Origin: Ampelomyces quisqualis | Taxonomy: Eukaryota > Ascomycota > Dothideomycetes > Pleosporales > Phaeosphaeriaceae | Length of the DNA stretch: 64,000 nt | NCBI GenBank assembly: GCA_018398575.1 | Contig: JAGTXZ010000021.1 | Location: 186,001 to 250,000, forward strand | Direction of reading: 5' to 3' | In this document: one piece after another, positions 21,128 through 32,879 of the stretch | Layout: every line of letters starts with the position of its first letter | Numbering within the stretch: position 1 is the stretch's first letter | Translations under genes and position numbers: made by a program | The notes under the pieces: generated by a model | The model's input: the letters and a program-made list of their open reading frames with translations, nothing else | Told to the model about the DNA's origin: nothing | Databases searched by the model: none

Positions 21128-21919
21128 GCATAGCATGGTTGTGGTGCATTGGGATTGGGAAGACTTGGCGTTCAGGGAACTTTTTTTTCATATACCACAG
21201 TAGTAGATGCCGAAAGGCACCCCGTTCCTTCATCACAAAGTCGCTTCTCCATTCAAAGGCTCTTCGTCTCTAATGGATTCGGTATCTGCTATCACGTGCG
21301 CTATAGTCCCATTCGGTCGCAAGACGACATAGGAACATGGCGCCACGTTTCGGTACTGGTGCATCGATCAGCAATCAATGTGCTGGCTTCCATCGCGGAC
21401 ATAGTTACTCACGTCAATCTTGAAGACGGGCTGGGCTCCATGGACATGCCGCTGGCATACGTGCCGTCGTGGCCCCCACTTGCGGCTTCTTATGTAGGGC
21501 GAGCCGCTTAGGGCTACATCTCTCGGTCATGACTCGTGAGAGGGTTCCAGCTGCAGCCTCTAATCAATGCTATGTACTCCGTACGTGCAAGGCGTAAGGC
21601 TGTGGGGGCGACGGGCGTAAATAGCGGACCCTTGGTATCATCCAATCAAGTATCGTGTATTGACGCCTGACTTCGATCCTTCGACCCCTGAGAGCGGGCA
21701 TATTATCTGGTCGCCTCCCGTGGCCTTTCCTTCGAGCAGACTATTGACCCTATTCGCCTCGTCCATCGTTGAACCTAGTGAAGCATCGCAATTTCGATTT
21801 CGCGTCGCCATTGAGAAGCCCTAGGAGGTTTGAAGGAGTACTTTGTCTTGACAGGTAGGATAGCACTTCTTTTCTTTGTCTTTTCGGCGATTCTCTAGGA
21901 GCTCACTTTGTGTGTAGGC
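21128..21919. other. Intergenic, contains one TACTCCGTA motif
   Basis: No gene is seen. TACTCCGTA stands at 21575-21583; the same motif recurs near 44.6 and 48 kb. A pyrimidine-rich stretch at about 21840-21900 precedes the next gene. Confidence 0.55.
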
Positions 21920-24395
21920 ATGCTTAGTCCAGGTGCGACGTACACAACGCCAATGCAGCTCAGGCGACTAGAGGCGGAGCCACTCAGGATGAAGACTTCC
22001 GACGAGGATTCTGCGTATGACTCTCCAAAGTCTCCAGGAAGGAGTCGAGGTGCCCTAAAAGCCCGCTTTTCTGGTTGGCGAGGTGGGGTTTTTGCTTCCA
22101 TGATATCCATTACCGTGGTGCTTTCCGTGAATGTCATCCTGGCCATAGTAGCTGCGACGACATGGCATGCAAAAGACGGCATTGCCACAGCCTTCACCGG
22201 CAACTGCACCACAGCGGCAAGATGGACAACAGGACTGCATCTTGTCATCAATTTGCTCGGCAGTGTGCTTCTGGGTGCATCCAACTATTGTATGCAGCGC
22301 TTAGTCGCACCGACGAGAAGAGAACTTGACGCCGCACATGCGAGAAAGAAATGGATGGATATTGGAACGCCCAGTGTGAGGAACCTCTTATTGATTGGAA
22401 AAGGAAGAATAGCATTGTGGATTCTACTAGCCTTCAGTAGCTTGCCTCTTCACTTGCTGTGAGTATTCTCCTTTTCGGCAGAAGTCAAGCTCACGCGCAC
22501 CTAGCTATAATTCGGTGGTTTTTGAGACGATCGCGACAAACAACGTAGCCCTGCTTACCGTAGATCCAGCATTCTTCACCGACAGGAATAGTTGGACATA
22601 CGATCGCGTGGACAACCCTTATACTCGTTTGAATGTCTCGGTTACGACCCTCGTCACTGCACTCCAAGAGAGTCTCCTAGATGGGAAGTATCTCGATCGC
22701 AGCAGGTTCGAGAACGTTACTGGGCCTGAGTGTGAAGCGCGTTATAACGCCCCCTTCATAACGACCGGTAGCGGCTTTGGTGTGCGAACGGGCGCGCAAA
22801 ACCGGGATATCTTCAGACAGAATGCTAATAGGACCGTGGGACAAGTTTATGTCAGCAGTACAGACATGGGCTTCTCCGCCAACAAATACGACTGTAAGTC
22901 TCCATCGATTTTGGCATTGCACTCGTTATTCTAGTTTCATAAGGGTCCGCCAACGGGAACTTGACCAACAGGTTCATGGAAAAATACCGCTTCCCACTGC
23001 ATACGAGCGAAAATGACAGGGAGAACAAGGGATACAAACCCTTCAGAACATATCCCAAGATCCTGGTCATTCTCGCCCGTATACGCCAGGAAGCGGTAGA
23101 TATGTGCCATTGACTAACTGTGTCTAGACTGCTTATGCGAAATTCTGCCCTCACAATGTCAAGTACAATTTTCAACGACCATTCTAACAATTGTCATAAT
23201 TACCAATCTCGTCAAGATCGTCGTCATAGCTCTCATGTTATGGCGCTTGAGGGAGACGACTCTAGTCACCATCGGCGACGCTATCCAGTCGTTCATCGCT
23301 GAACCTGACCTCACGACCGCAGACTGCTGTCTAATGTCCAGACATAATGTCAGTATGATATGGAAAGATCCAAGCAGTCGATTAAGCCAGCGGTATACGC
23401 CCGGCAGACGCGGTTGGTTCAGTGCCATTAGCATGCGCCGGTTGTTTATCTCTAATGCTCTGTGGGTCACAAGCGCGCTTCTCATAAGCTTTGCTAACTA
23501 CTCTAGATGCGTCCTTGCCCTTGCTTCGGCCGTGGCCTTCTACAATATTATCAAAATCGGGGGCCTGACTGGCAACAGTTTCGGCAAAGTCACTGCATGT
23601 ATGCATCACCGTCGTGGAACAAATACTCCCTTCAAACTAACCGAGTTCTCAGCTTATTTGGTGAACGTGAGGCTTCCCTTCGCCAAGTCATCGTTCCTTC
23701 CATACGTGCTGCTAGCCAACATACCGCAACTGATTGCATCTCTGATATACTTTATTTACAATGGTCTCTTCACAACCATGCTGGCGAATCGTGAGTGGAC
23801 CAGATATTCGATGAAACGGGCTCCATTGCGTGTTACCCTACCGAAAATCGGCCAACGCTCGACCCATTACCTCCAGCTACCCTTCCTGTGGAGCGTTCCT
23901 CTTCTCATAGCGGGCATCGCCCTCCACTGGTTCATATCGCAGGCTATCTTTGTTGCTCGGATCGCAGTATACCAGAATGGTCTTCTCTCGCCCTACCTCG
24001 ACACGGGCTCTGCGTCGAAATTGTACGCTTTGGCATCAAATGGTAACGTCTATTATGGCCTAGGATATTCGGATACTGGACTGATCGCAGTGATTGCTTT
24101 GGGTTCTACGATGATTGTGATCAACTTCCTCATTGCGTGCATCTTCACGTATCCACAGGGAGTTGGGGTTGGCGCAACCAACAGCGCAGTTCTAAGCGCG
24201 GCTTGTCATGTGCGACATGACGAAGGCCAGGACGAGACTAGGGAGGAAGACATGACTACGAAGCCGCTTCAGTGGGGCGTTACCATTCCGGGCAATGTAA
24301 GCGATCGCATTGGGCATTGTAACTTCAGTAGTAGAGAAGTGGGAAGCCCTGAAGCGGGATGTCTGTATGCTAGTGCCACGATAAGAGTTTACTAG
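21920..24395 (+). CDS. Fungal multi-pass membrane protein, DUF6536 family
   Basis: The exons are 21920-22458, 22505-22893, 22944-23078 and 23128-24395, giving 776 residues. The family resemblance is clear: an N-terminal helix (VFASMISITVVLSVNVILAIVA), then CTTAARWTTGLHLVINLLGSVLLGASNYCMQRLVAPTRRELD and WMDIGTPSVRNLLLI, and later TTLVTIGDAIQSFI and a C-terminal set of hydrophobic segments. The function of the family is unknown. Intron 2 would use an unusual AAG acceptor, the only one that keeps the frame; intron 3 (GTATAC donor, CTAAC branch site) is well formed. The start is ATG 21920; a TTG lies upstream. I cannot exclude one more intron within 23500-23620. Confidence 0.85.
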
Positions 24396-24815
24396 CATTG
24401 TAACAACGCTAGGCGCGAGTCAACATGAACGAGTATGAGGCTTCCTCGACCACACATATCCCCACTGCCCAACTCTCTCAAACAAACGGCATCCCTTTCC
24501 TGTTTACATCCGTCATCAGAAACTCGCGCACGGACAGCAAATCAAGCCTGGTAGCCGAATTTCGGGGGGACTTAAGAATAGGTGCACAGCCACAAATGAA
24601 CGCCACAGGCCTGGAATGCTGTGTCCTGCGCAATACGGAGGCTCCAATAATTTCGCCGGCTTTCAATCGATGCAACGTTGACTTCTCTTTTCAGTCCTAC
24701 GAACTATGTGTAAAACGTCATCCCGACAAACGCCAGTATCAGGCTACTGCGACTATTGCTACGCTTCATCACTCAGGGCTAAGCTGATAATCCAAAATGT
24801 ATACCAGGACGAGCC
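24396..24815. other. Intergenic before the HET relic
   Basis: A 120-codon frame starting at ATG 24425 has no recognisable domain and is probably chance. Nothing else is seen. Confidence 0.45.
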
Positions 24816-25990
24816 TTAAGAAGCACTTCCTATTTCTGGGGTGATTCTGATCATTTTGTATCGCTCATGGTAGGTATTAAAGTTTTTCGCATTTCGAGGA
24901 ACTTGCATTCAATCACTACGCAATTGCGACTGCCTGAAAGGAGTCGCACTCTGTGTATAGATGCAACCTGCATTGATCAGCACAATGATTTTGAGAAGGG
25001 CACCCAAGTTGCGTTGAGGGGCCAAATTTATCGGCAGCCTACCACGGTGCTTTGTTGGTTCAACTTGGTTAGGTGATGAGATTTCTTAGAGAGTGGGCCA
25101 GCAACTCAGATCAAGTGCAAGGCCTATAGGCAATAACCTGGAATCAATCAATCGGCGACGCAGAAGCAAGTACGATCGTTGCAGCTGCAGTGGAAGCACG
25201 GGTGGAGACGATCTTCGACAGTGTATGGTTTGCTCGACTGTGCATCACTCAAAAAGTGTCTCTCGCCAAAGTCTCACAATTCCACTGTGGCAAGAACGCC
25301 TTGACTTTCAAGACTCTGGAACTCAGCACGAGATTGGTTGCGATGTGTACGAGAGACACAGCGCCTCATTTTCGGTCCCTGTGATCTTTAACGGGGCATG
25401 GAACCTCATTTGCCTACTAGGGAGAGTGACACGGGAGCTCCGACATCAAAACTGCAAGTACGACAAGGACATAGTCTACGCTTTACTTAGTCGTATTTCT
25501 GCTGGTAACGGACCTGGCATGTATGTAACTGTATGTTCCAAAACTATTCGTAACGGATTACACATGAACAGTCGACTGGGCACATGGAGAGTCCCGTTTG
25601 GAGAGTTCCGTATGGCAGATACATGATACATCCCACTTTACATGCTGACATATTGCGGCGTCGTAAGCCTGCACTTGAACACGGCCCCAAGCTTTGGGGT
25701 GGTGAGACCGCTTTCCGATGGCCGGACTTGCGTCCAGAGAAATAATATATGGAAGCCCGTCTTTTCCTGCAATTATGTCGTCTCGACGCCTCTACACCAC
25801 ATGGGCAGCAACACGCACCTAACTGGAGGGCCAGGGCCTTTGATGATCTGTGGGCATCGAATCGATATACTCTCGTTTGGCTTCCGTATTTAACCGCCGT
25901 TTTCACCTTGCGAGAAGGTTCAAAACCTAATGGACCTTCAAGACACCATAAAGACTTTGATCTGTTAACAATTCACACGCAGACCTTCTC
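24816..25990 (+). pseudogene. Broken HET-domain (heterokaryon incompatibility) gene
   Basis: HET-domain blocks lie in order but in changing frames. SYFWGDSDHF is followed by ISRNLHSITTQLRLPERSRT and LCIDATCIDQHNDFEKGTQV (24828-25020), whose family form is LWIDAICINQ. After a stop near 25075 comes IFDSVWFARLCITQKVSLAK (about 25210-25270), then YDKDIVYALLSRISAG (about 25460-25510). The tail to 25990 (RLFLQLCRLDASTPHGQQHA) may be the C-terminal part. No start codon lies in the first frame. Intact members trigger cell death after fusion of unlike strains; this one is non-functional. Confidence 0.75.
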
Positions 25991-26672
25991 CTAGCGGGGT
26001 TTCCTACATCATTGTACTTCGCCGCGCGCTCATTACTCACATACCAGCAGACCCAGACAATCTTGAGCATCCACTGCAGGAGTATCTCGGTATATATGAA
26101 ATATCAGAACATTTGGACCAATCGAGCTAATAAAGATATGGCAGATTTACACCGAAGATCTCTTGTTTAACACCGGCAATTTCTGTAAAAGATTTTGATC
26201 CCCATCCACTTAGTTTCGGTCAGACCCCGAGTCGAACAGGCACTTGCGCTATGATCCAGTAACAAATCTACCGCGAGAGGGGCTTTTCGGCTAGATAATG
26301 CACGATTACTTGGGTAACACACACTTCCGAGACACCACTTCATCGTCACAAAGCAGGGGCGGGTAGGCCTGGTTCCTGCAGACACTGTGCAGTTCTAGTA
26401 TTGAGGGGTCCAGGCACGACGTTTGTGATTCGAGACACATGAGCCATCGCTCTAAACGAGCTTCGAACCATGGGTTTTAAGCCAACTATGGAAGCGAGCA
26501 ATGGATCGAATTGTCGAGTGGTCCGCAGTGAAAAAATGTCCGCGTGTATCTGTAATGATCGGGCCATGCTACATCCATGGTCTTTTGAGCATGCTATTCC
26601 AACGGGACAAAGGCTCTCGAAGAAGACTGGGAAATGAGGCGAACATAACAATTCCACTGCATGCGTTCAAAA
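25991..26672. other. Intergenic, nothing recognised
   Basis: Only short frames without family resemblance are seen. It lies between two relics and may itself hold unrecognisable gene remains. Confidence 0.45.
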
Positions 26673-27348
26673 CATCAAGCATCCGACATCGCAGGACACT
26701 TCCCAACCCAATTAACCTCCTACATCTCCTTCGACACCCACTCTGCCAACGCTTTCCGCTCGAGCAACACGACTACCTCATTGTGCCCCACAAACCCAGC
26801 ACTAACCTCTCTAGCATCACCATTCTTCAGGATAGGTACCCGCAACATGGTCCCCTCCACATCATCCGCCGGCAAACTCGTAAAAAGCGGCGTATACCTA
26901 TTCATCTCCTGATACGCACCGCGAGCAAGCGAATACACCATCCACAGCACCAGCGGGAAAAGCAGCGAGGAGCGATCCTGGGAAAATTCGTACGATGCGG
27001 TACTCCGGAACAGGAATCGCGTGTGGTGATACTTCTGAAGCAGCGAGACAAATTTCTAGTTGTTTTCTGTGATCAGTAACTGGCCTTTTCACAATTCTCT
27101 TCGACGAGTCCAGACTCCAGAGAATGACTCGCGTGTTTTTGCACCGCCTTGGACGGCCTTTTCGAGCGATGTGGCGTATTTGAGTTGCCGGCGATGACGA
27201 GGGCGTTGTATGAGATCTCGGTGGGTAATTTGGAGGTGTTGCGGACGTAGAGGGCTAGAGTGTGTGAGTCGCGCAGGGCGGTGAGACAGAAGGCAATGCC
27301 TGCTGGGCTTGTACCGCGGCCGCCAAACCCGAGGATATGGCGTGACAT
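26673..27348 (-). pseudogene. NmrA-like NAD(P)-binding reductase relic
   Basis: The N-terminal piece from 27348 reads SRHILGFGG...SPAGIAFCLTALRDSHTLALYVRNTSKLP, a Rossmann nucleotide-binding start, with two extra residues in the glycine loop. After a gap and frame change, LWMVYSLARGAYQEM and LPADDVEGTMLRVPILKNGDA (about 26800-26950) match the C-terminal part of NmrA/SDR-a5 type proteins. A TAG at about 26720 interrupts the expected end, and KCPAMSDA follows before a TGA near 26673. The middle of the fold is missing. The gene is dead by deletion and nonsense. Confidence 0.62.
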
Positions 27349-27776
27349 TTCGAGAGCTTGATTTAGTCCTTGTAGGTGGAAGATGAAAGTCAGCAGGATT
27401 TGGATGAGCGTGGTGCGGATGCAGTTGTTACTTGGGGTGAAGTCGATTTCTTATATGAACATTTCAGTTCGCGGTTCACGGATACCTATTGGAGGATGAG
27501 GGTGCTGCTCACACGGTGCTGCTTTCTTGGTACACGGACAAAGTAATGCGGGAGCCTTAGCGTCCTGTTGCTGATAAATGGTAGACAACCTGGCATTCGG
27601 AACGGATGACATCTGTTTCCCAGCTGAAGAGAAGCGCTGCACAACGAATCGACCTGTACCCCGATGCCACCCTACACCTCCACCATGCGATAATGAAATG
27701 CTGTGCTAGAATCAAAGACGCGATTCGGTAGTCTCGTGATATCCTGATTCCGTACCGAGCCCATCTCACTACCTGA
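27349..27776. other. Intergenic, nothing recognised
   Basis: The region lies between the reductase relic's N-terminus and the stop of the gamma-tubulin complex gene. No supported feature is seen. Confidence 0.5.
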
Positions 27777-30422
27777 TTAGACTCTTTGTTTCTTGTCTTG
27801 CCAGTCCAGACGTTCCGCCAATTGTTCCCACATGGGTTCCGCGCCTGCTCTCCCTACACTTCGCAGTCCTGACATGACGAATGAGAGCAACCTGGCGAAC
27901 TCGCTATCAATGGACCGCAGTGTTTTCATGGAGTTTGAATCCGTAATGCGCTCATGTGCCATTGTAGGCACGTCAACGTTGGCATCTTCTTCTGCTTCTG
28001 CTTCCGAAGAAGAGTCTGAAAATTCTGCTTCAACCAAGCCGGACTCCTCACCATGTCGCCACACTGATTTGACTTGCTTTGAGGTGGCATTTCTTGAAGT
28101 CTTGGGGTCGTCATTCGCTATTGTCTTTGAGAAGAGCACGCCAAGTCCCAGAATTTCAGTGATTGCCTTGTGAACTGGCTTCACATCTTTTGATAATATC
28201 GCACGTTGCTGTAGGCGCGCTACATACTTGACGTGGACATGCGCCATTTCGTCAATGTCGTCCGCTTTATCCATACGTATGTACATCTCTTCAGATGTGA
28301 AAAAGATGGCGGTTTCCGTGAGATAAGACCGCAGCGAGTCAGCAAACCAGAGCAGGCGATGTTGCAGCTTGCGCTTTAGAACGGCGGTCGCCTTCTTGGA
28401 TTCCTGGCGCCCAGTGCCGCGTGGAGGACGAGTTCCCAAGAGTAAATATTTTATACGATATGTTTGGAGCAGAAAAGTAAATACTTGTTGATAGACAGGT
28501 ATTGAGGATCTCTGGATGACGTTTTGGATTGGCCATGAGAGCGCAAAATCCAGAGATACGGCAGTAAAGTTCACAACGGATTGAGAATCACGTCGCACTT
28601 TCGAAGAGCGCACAACGATCTTGTCAGCATCTGAGATGGGCATGACTGTTCCGAAAATGCCACGCGTCATCTCTGTCAAGACATAACGATCATTCCAGCC
28701 TTTATGGCCGGCATCCATACGCTCGAATAATGCGTTTGCAAGGTCTTCGAAGACGGCTCCGTTCTTACCAAGATACAGTGTTTCGAGGTTTACGAGGGTG
28801 CGCATGAGACCAGTGATGTCTACAAGGTGCTGTCGTAACATTTTGGAGGCTTGAGAATACTTGCTCTGCATCCAATAGTCAAATGCCCTCTGGAAGAGCT
28901 CCGGGAAGGGCGACAATGGTACCTCTCCCGAAAAGCCACATACTGTAGCGTGGTCAAGCCGTGGTTCAGAGACGGCAGAACTCACTGCACGGCCGTGTAG
29001 GCCTAATTCCTTCAAGAACACGACACTTTTGCCCGTATTAAATATCTTTTTTGCAGCTGGCTGGAGGAATGAAGGAGAGCACAGCGTATTGTGAGCGTTG
29101 CGGCGCAGGACATATCGATCATGCCAAAGCGAGTTCACGTCGGACCCGGTGTCGTTTTCAAACACAAAGAAAGTTTCGTCATTCAAGCCCAGCTCGCCGT
29201 TCTCCATCCAATTCCGGATAGGTTTGAGATACGTTTGTAGGCAGTCGAAGAAGAGCTGGGAGAGGTACCGGAATTTTTCCGTCTCCAGCGTCAATTGCGC
29301 AAGGGTCGTTTGATCAAAAAGCGCCTCCAAGTGGCTGAAAGGGTTCACGAGGAGCTCAGGCTCGATGTCGGAGACCATGTGTGCAAGATGGCAAAGAGGC
29401 GCCGAAGAAATACGCAGGTCAGCGTGGAAATGGAGCAAACTCACTGCTATGGGAGGCCCTGGGGTCAGGTATTGCTGCTGAAGCTCTGCAAGAGCACGAT
29501 CGAAATCAGACAGGCGCTGAAGCACCGCAGCCTCAAAGGTTTGGACGAGAGGGAGGGGGGATGTTTGCTTCGTCCACTGGCGCAAGCGATATAGGTTTCC
29601 GCCTATTGTGAGGAAATCTGTTAGGAGGTGCTCTATGGTGCTGGCTCTGGCATGGCCGAGAGTGTAGGAGGTATTGATGCGAATGTTTTTCCGCTCTTGG
29701 TCCAACCTATACAGGCTAGTCCGAAGGCCAGCAAGCATAAACAATGTTTCTCGAACGGCCTGGAGCTCAGTGATGTCTTTTCCCTGAAGGTCGTTGTGAT
29801 CTGCCACGGCACTCCAGAATTGGGTGGATCGCAACTGCTGCGAGAGAGCTTCGTCTATGGTTACGAGGCAGGTCGCGGGGTCATGTGTATCGTCTTCGTC
29901 GACGCTGGCGGGCGGCGAAGCTCTTGGTCTTGCTTGCTTCTTGGGAACCTGCTCGTCACCCGAGGATCCGGCAGCATAATCGATGTCCTTCCAAATATCA
30001 TCATCGCTGTAAGGATCCTCTTGAAGAATTTCATCCCAGGTCAGAGGAGGCTCGGGACTCGGAGGTCGCAATAGTTCTAGGGCTTCCACCTTTGTGTTTT
30101 CCAGCGGCCGGTCGGTCAGGTGCAGTAACAGCGAGAGGAAGTCTGGTCTGAATCTGGTCGTTATAGTTTCCAGCTTCTGCAGACGTGCCTGCAGTGCATC
30201 GGCAAGGTCATCACGGTTCTTGACACGGAACTTCTCGTCTAGTCCAGCAAAGGCTGACTCGACTTGGAACTGGTTTGTGCGTCCAAAGTGGTGGCCGCGC
30301 AGACCGCGCGAGGCGATGTCTTTGGCATGTTTGTAAGCCTGGCGGTGGGTAGCAGGGTCGAAGCCCACGACGGAGAGGATGAGCTCGTCGGTGAGTGTGG
30401 AAATCTTCGCGTGTTGGGCCAT
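27777..30422 (-). CDS. GCP5: Gamma-tubulin complex component 5-like (Spc97/Spc98 family)
   Basis: A single exon encodes 881 residues. The protein belongs to the grip-domain family that builds the gamma-tubulin ring complex at spindle pole bodies. The N-terminal part is divergent, with an acidic linker (DEILQEDPYSDDDIWKDIDY, about residues 145-165). The conserved C-terminal half holds FDYWMQSKYSQASKMLRQHLVDITGLMRTL, LDFALSWPIQNVIQ and VYQQVFTFLLQTYRIKYLL, the gamma-tubulin binding region. Length and the weak N-terminus fit GCP5 better than GCP2/3/4/6, though assignment within the family is inference. The frame is open above 30422 but has no ATG there. It is divergent from the KTR gene. Confidence 0.85.
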   Translation of the reverse strand: MAQHAKISTLTDELILSVVGFDPATHRQAYKHAKDIASRGLRGHHFGRTNQFQVESAFAGLDEKFRVKNRDDLADALQARLQKLETITTRFRPDFLSLLLHLTDRPLENTKVEALELLRPPSPEPPLTWDEILQEDPYSDDDIWKDIDYAAGSSGDEQVPKKQARPRASPPASVDEDDTHDPATCLVTIDEALSQQLRSTQFWSAVADHNDLQGKDITELQAVRETLFMLAGLRTSLYRLDQERKNIRINTSYTLGHARASTIEHLLTDFLTIGGNLYRLRQWTKQTSPLPLVQTFEAAVLQRLSDFDRALAELQQQYLTPGPPIAVSLLHFHADLRISSAPLCHLAHMVSDIEPELLVNPFSHLEALFDQTTLAQLTLETEKFRYLSQLFFDCLQTYLKPIRNWMENGELGLNDETFFVFENDTGSDVNSLWHDRYVLRRNAHNTLCSPSFLQPAAKKIFNTGKSVVFLKELGLHGRAVSSAVSEPRLDHATVCGFSGEVPLSPFPELFQRAFDYWMQSKYSQASKMLRQHLVDITGLMRTLVNLETLYLGKNGAVFEDLANALFERMDAGHKGWNDRYVLTEMTRGIFGTVMPISDADKIVVRSSKVRRDSQSVVNFTAVSLDFALSWPIQNVIQRSSIPVYQQVFTFLLQTYRIKYLLLGTRPPRGTGRQESKKATAVLKRKLQHRLLWFADSLRSYLTETAIFFTSEEMYIRMDKADDIDEMAHVHVKYVARLQQRAILSKDVKPVHKAITEILGLGVLFSKTIANDDPKTSRNATSKQVKSVWRHGEESGLVEAEFSDSSSEAEAEEDANVDVPTMAHERITDSNSMKTLRSIDSEFARLLSFVMSGLRSVGRAGAEPMWEQLAERLDWQDKKQRV

Positions 30423-30695
30423 CTCAACGCGCCGCGGACCAGTGGGGGATGAAGCGTGGTGGAGCTGACTCAGCAACAGTTGAAGTTGATGCCTGCCTGC
30501 TGCCCCACTCCGCGCACCCAGCACGTGACATGTCACCCACGGCGCAAGTCACGAGTCACAGTCACATGACCTGGCGCTTCATTCGATAATCTGTGCAGCT
30601 ACTTGTTTGGGCCTAGCCCCAAAACTCGGCGTCAGGCACCCGAGCCAGATAGTTCACCAGCCGCCCGCGTCAAGTGCAACTGCCGCGCCCGCAAC
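30423..30695. promoter_or_regulatory. Shared promoter of GCP5-like and KTR-like genes
   Basis: The two start codons face apart across 273 bp, so both core promoters must lie here. It includes CACGTGACATGTCAC near 30522-30536, an E-box-like CACGTG next to a palindrome. Confidence 0.6.
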
Positions 30696-32068
30696 ATGAC
30701 GCTGCCGAGGAGCATGCGCTATCTGGCCGCGGCCACCATGTGCATCTTCGTATACCTCTTTGTGCAGATATTCCAGACTCCGCAGGCCGAGTTGCGCCTG
30801 CCCACGGGCGGAGACAGCAAGCCTCTGGGCGTCCACCATGGCCAGCCCGACCGCGACCCGCTATTGGACCGTATGCCGCACCCGCCATGCCGCTGCAATG
30901 CCTCTAACTGTCCAAGACTCTGGCCCGCTGACCTCGTCGCACAGTCTCCGGTGAGCCCGCTGGTCCGCTGCGCCGAGTCCAAGGCGACAACTACGCGCCG
31001 CGCAAGGCCGACAGCGCGCGCATCAATGCCACCATCCTGAGCCTGGTGCGCAACGAGGAGCTCGACGACATGCTGCAGAGCATGCACGACCTGGAGCGCA
31101 CCTGGAACCGCAAGTTCAACTACCCGTGGACCTTCTTCAACGACAAGCCCTTCACCGACGAGTTCAAGCGCAGGACGCGAGCCGCCACAAACGCCGAGGT
31201 CCGCTACGGTATGTCGCGTGCCCTCCCCTCCGCCCTGGTCCCCCGCATGTGTAGCGGCGCATCATGCCAACTAACCATCTGATGTGCAACAGAGCTTGTC
31301 CCCGCCGACCACTGGGACATTCCCTCGTGGATCAACCCCGACCTCTACCAGGAGTCGGTCAACCTCCTCGCCTCGCAGGGTGTGCAGTACATGGAGCGCC
31401 AGTCTTACCACCAAATGTGCCGCTGGAACAGCGGCATGTTCAGCGAGCATCCCGCCCTCAAGGACGTGCAGTACTACTGGCGTGTCGAGCCGAAGGTCCA
31501 CTTCTTCTGCGACGTCGACTACGATGTCTTCCGCTGGATGCAAGACCACAACAAGACCTACGGCTTCAACATCAACCTCTACGACAGCCCAGAGAGCGTA
31601 GCCACCTTGTGGCCCGAGACAACAAAATTCCTGGCCGACCACCCAGACTACGTCCACCCGGACAATGCGCGCGAGTGGCTCGAGGACGCCACAAGGAGAC
31701 CAGAGCATAATCGCAAAGCTCATGGCTACTCGACGTGTCACTTCTGGTCCAACTTTGAGATTGCTGACTTGTCTTTCTGGCGGAGCAACAAGTACCGCGA
31801 ATACTTTGACCACCTCGACCGTGCTGGTGGCTTCTTCTACGAGCGCTGGGGCGATGCGCCAGTCCACAGCATTGCCCTTGGCTTGTTTGAAGACAAGAGC
31901 AAGATACACTGGTTCAAGGACATTGGCTACCAACACATACCCTTCTTTAATTGCCCCAACAATCCCAAGTGCTCAGGCTGTGTCGCTGGTCGCTTCACCG
32001 ATGGTGAGAGTTGGCTGAAACAAGAAGACTGTCGGCCGCTATGGTTCAAGTACGTAGGGATGGATTGA
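30696..32068 (+). CDS. KTR: Alpha-1,2-mannosyltransferase, KRE2/KTR family (GT15)
   Basis: This Golgi enzyme transfers mannose from GDP-mannose to O- and N-linked glycans. The exons are 30696-30870, 30945-31208 and 31293-32068, giving 404 residues. It is a type II membrane protein with a short cytoplasmic tail and an anchor at residues about 9-24 (YLAAATMCIFVYLFVQIF). The catalytic part holds ATILSLVRNEELDDMLQSM, RWNSGMF, YYWRVEPKVHFFCDVDYDVF, YSTCHFWSNFEIADLSFW and ERWGDAPVHSIALGLF, all GT15 hallmarks including the proposed nucleophile Glu in SNFEI. It ends near a Cys-rich CPNNPKCSGC. The specific paralogue (KTR1/3/KRE2) is not resolved. Confidence 0.94.
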
Positions 32069-32079
32069 TAAAAATAATG

Positions 32080-32162
32080 TCTTGTATGCATAGCGATGGG
32101 GTTTTTATATGCTGCGTCTTGTAGGCATAGCGATGGGGATTTTACATGCTGCATCTTGTAGG
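32080..32162. repeat. 37-bp tandem repeat, 2.2 copies
   Basis: Units are 32080-32116 and 32117-32153, plus a partial copy. Each begins TCTTGTA and contains GCATAGCGATGGGG. It lies 12 bp after the KTR stop codon, probably in its 3' UTR. The region from 32163 to 32603 shows nothing further. Confidence 0.8.
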
Positions 32163-32603
32163 GCGGCATGGTAGCCTGACATACGTCAAAGTAGAAATCA
32201 ATTTACAAACACATATGGCACGACACAGTGTAGAGGCTTCAACGGCTTTCGACGCAAACGTTGTCTATCCTTGAATGTTGTGATTGACTTCAGGCCATGC
32301 GGTGGCCGTACCAAGTACGCTTCATGGTCCGCGCCAAGGAATTCGTCTTGGTCGTGCTTTCTACTGCGTAAACTCTCCGAACTCGCCGCACGCAACACCA
32401 ACCTCGAAAATCCGATCGACACATTCTACTACCTCAGCATCACAGCAGTGGCGCAGGGAACCTGCTCATGGTCTACTAATTTCGTGAACTTTGGTATGAA
32501 TTGTTTCATAGCTATGCACAAACTTTAGCAGCCTCAATCTGACATGTACGAAAGCGAAAGACGAAACGAACGAGCTCTTGAATCAAACCAGCTTCAGAAC
32601 AAC

Positions 32604-32879
32604 ATGCGCCATCCTGCTGCGCCAACACTAATCGCACTGCTCCTGGGCTTCCTCGTCTTTATGGTTCTCTGGGCCCGATGGCGCGGTGATGGCTATCACG
32701 AGGGCAATCCCCATCCTCGTGATGTTCCGCCGAAGAAAAAGTTGCCAAGGCCATCGTCGAAGAGAGGCTCCCGGGGAAGCCCAGGATCTGCATATGAAGA
32801 CGCCGCCAGGAACGCATCGCCAACGCCGACTGCAGGCGACGCCCAACCCCGGCACACAGCTTCCGAGTCTGAAGCCTGA
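32604..32879 (+). CDS. Possible small single-pass membrane protein
   Basis: A 91-residue frame has one clear membrane helix near the N-terminus (TLIALLLGFLVFMVLWARW) followed by a basic and Ser/Pro-rich polar tail, a protein-like organisation. No family is recognised. It overlaps the 3' end of the AT-hook gene on the other strand by 184 bp, so one of the two ends may be wrong. It could also be the first exon of a longer gene. Confidence 0.4.
   Translation: MRHPAAPTLIALLLGFLVFMVLWARWRGDGYHEGNPHPRDVPPKKKLPRPSSKRGSRGSPGSAYEDAARNASPTPTAGDAQPRHTASESEA

Noticed and set aside
24425..24787. 120-codon plus-strand frame after the DUF6536 gene
   Set aside because: No domain, no splice partner and no upstream signal; it lies in a region of relics and is probably chance.
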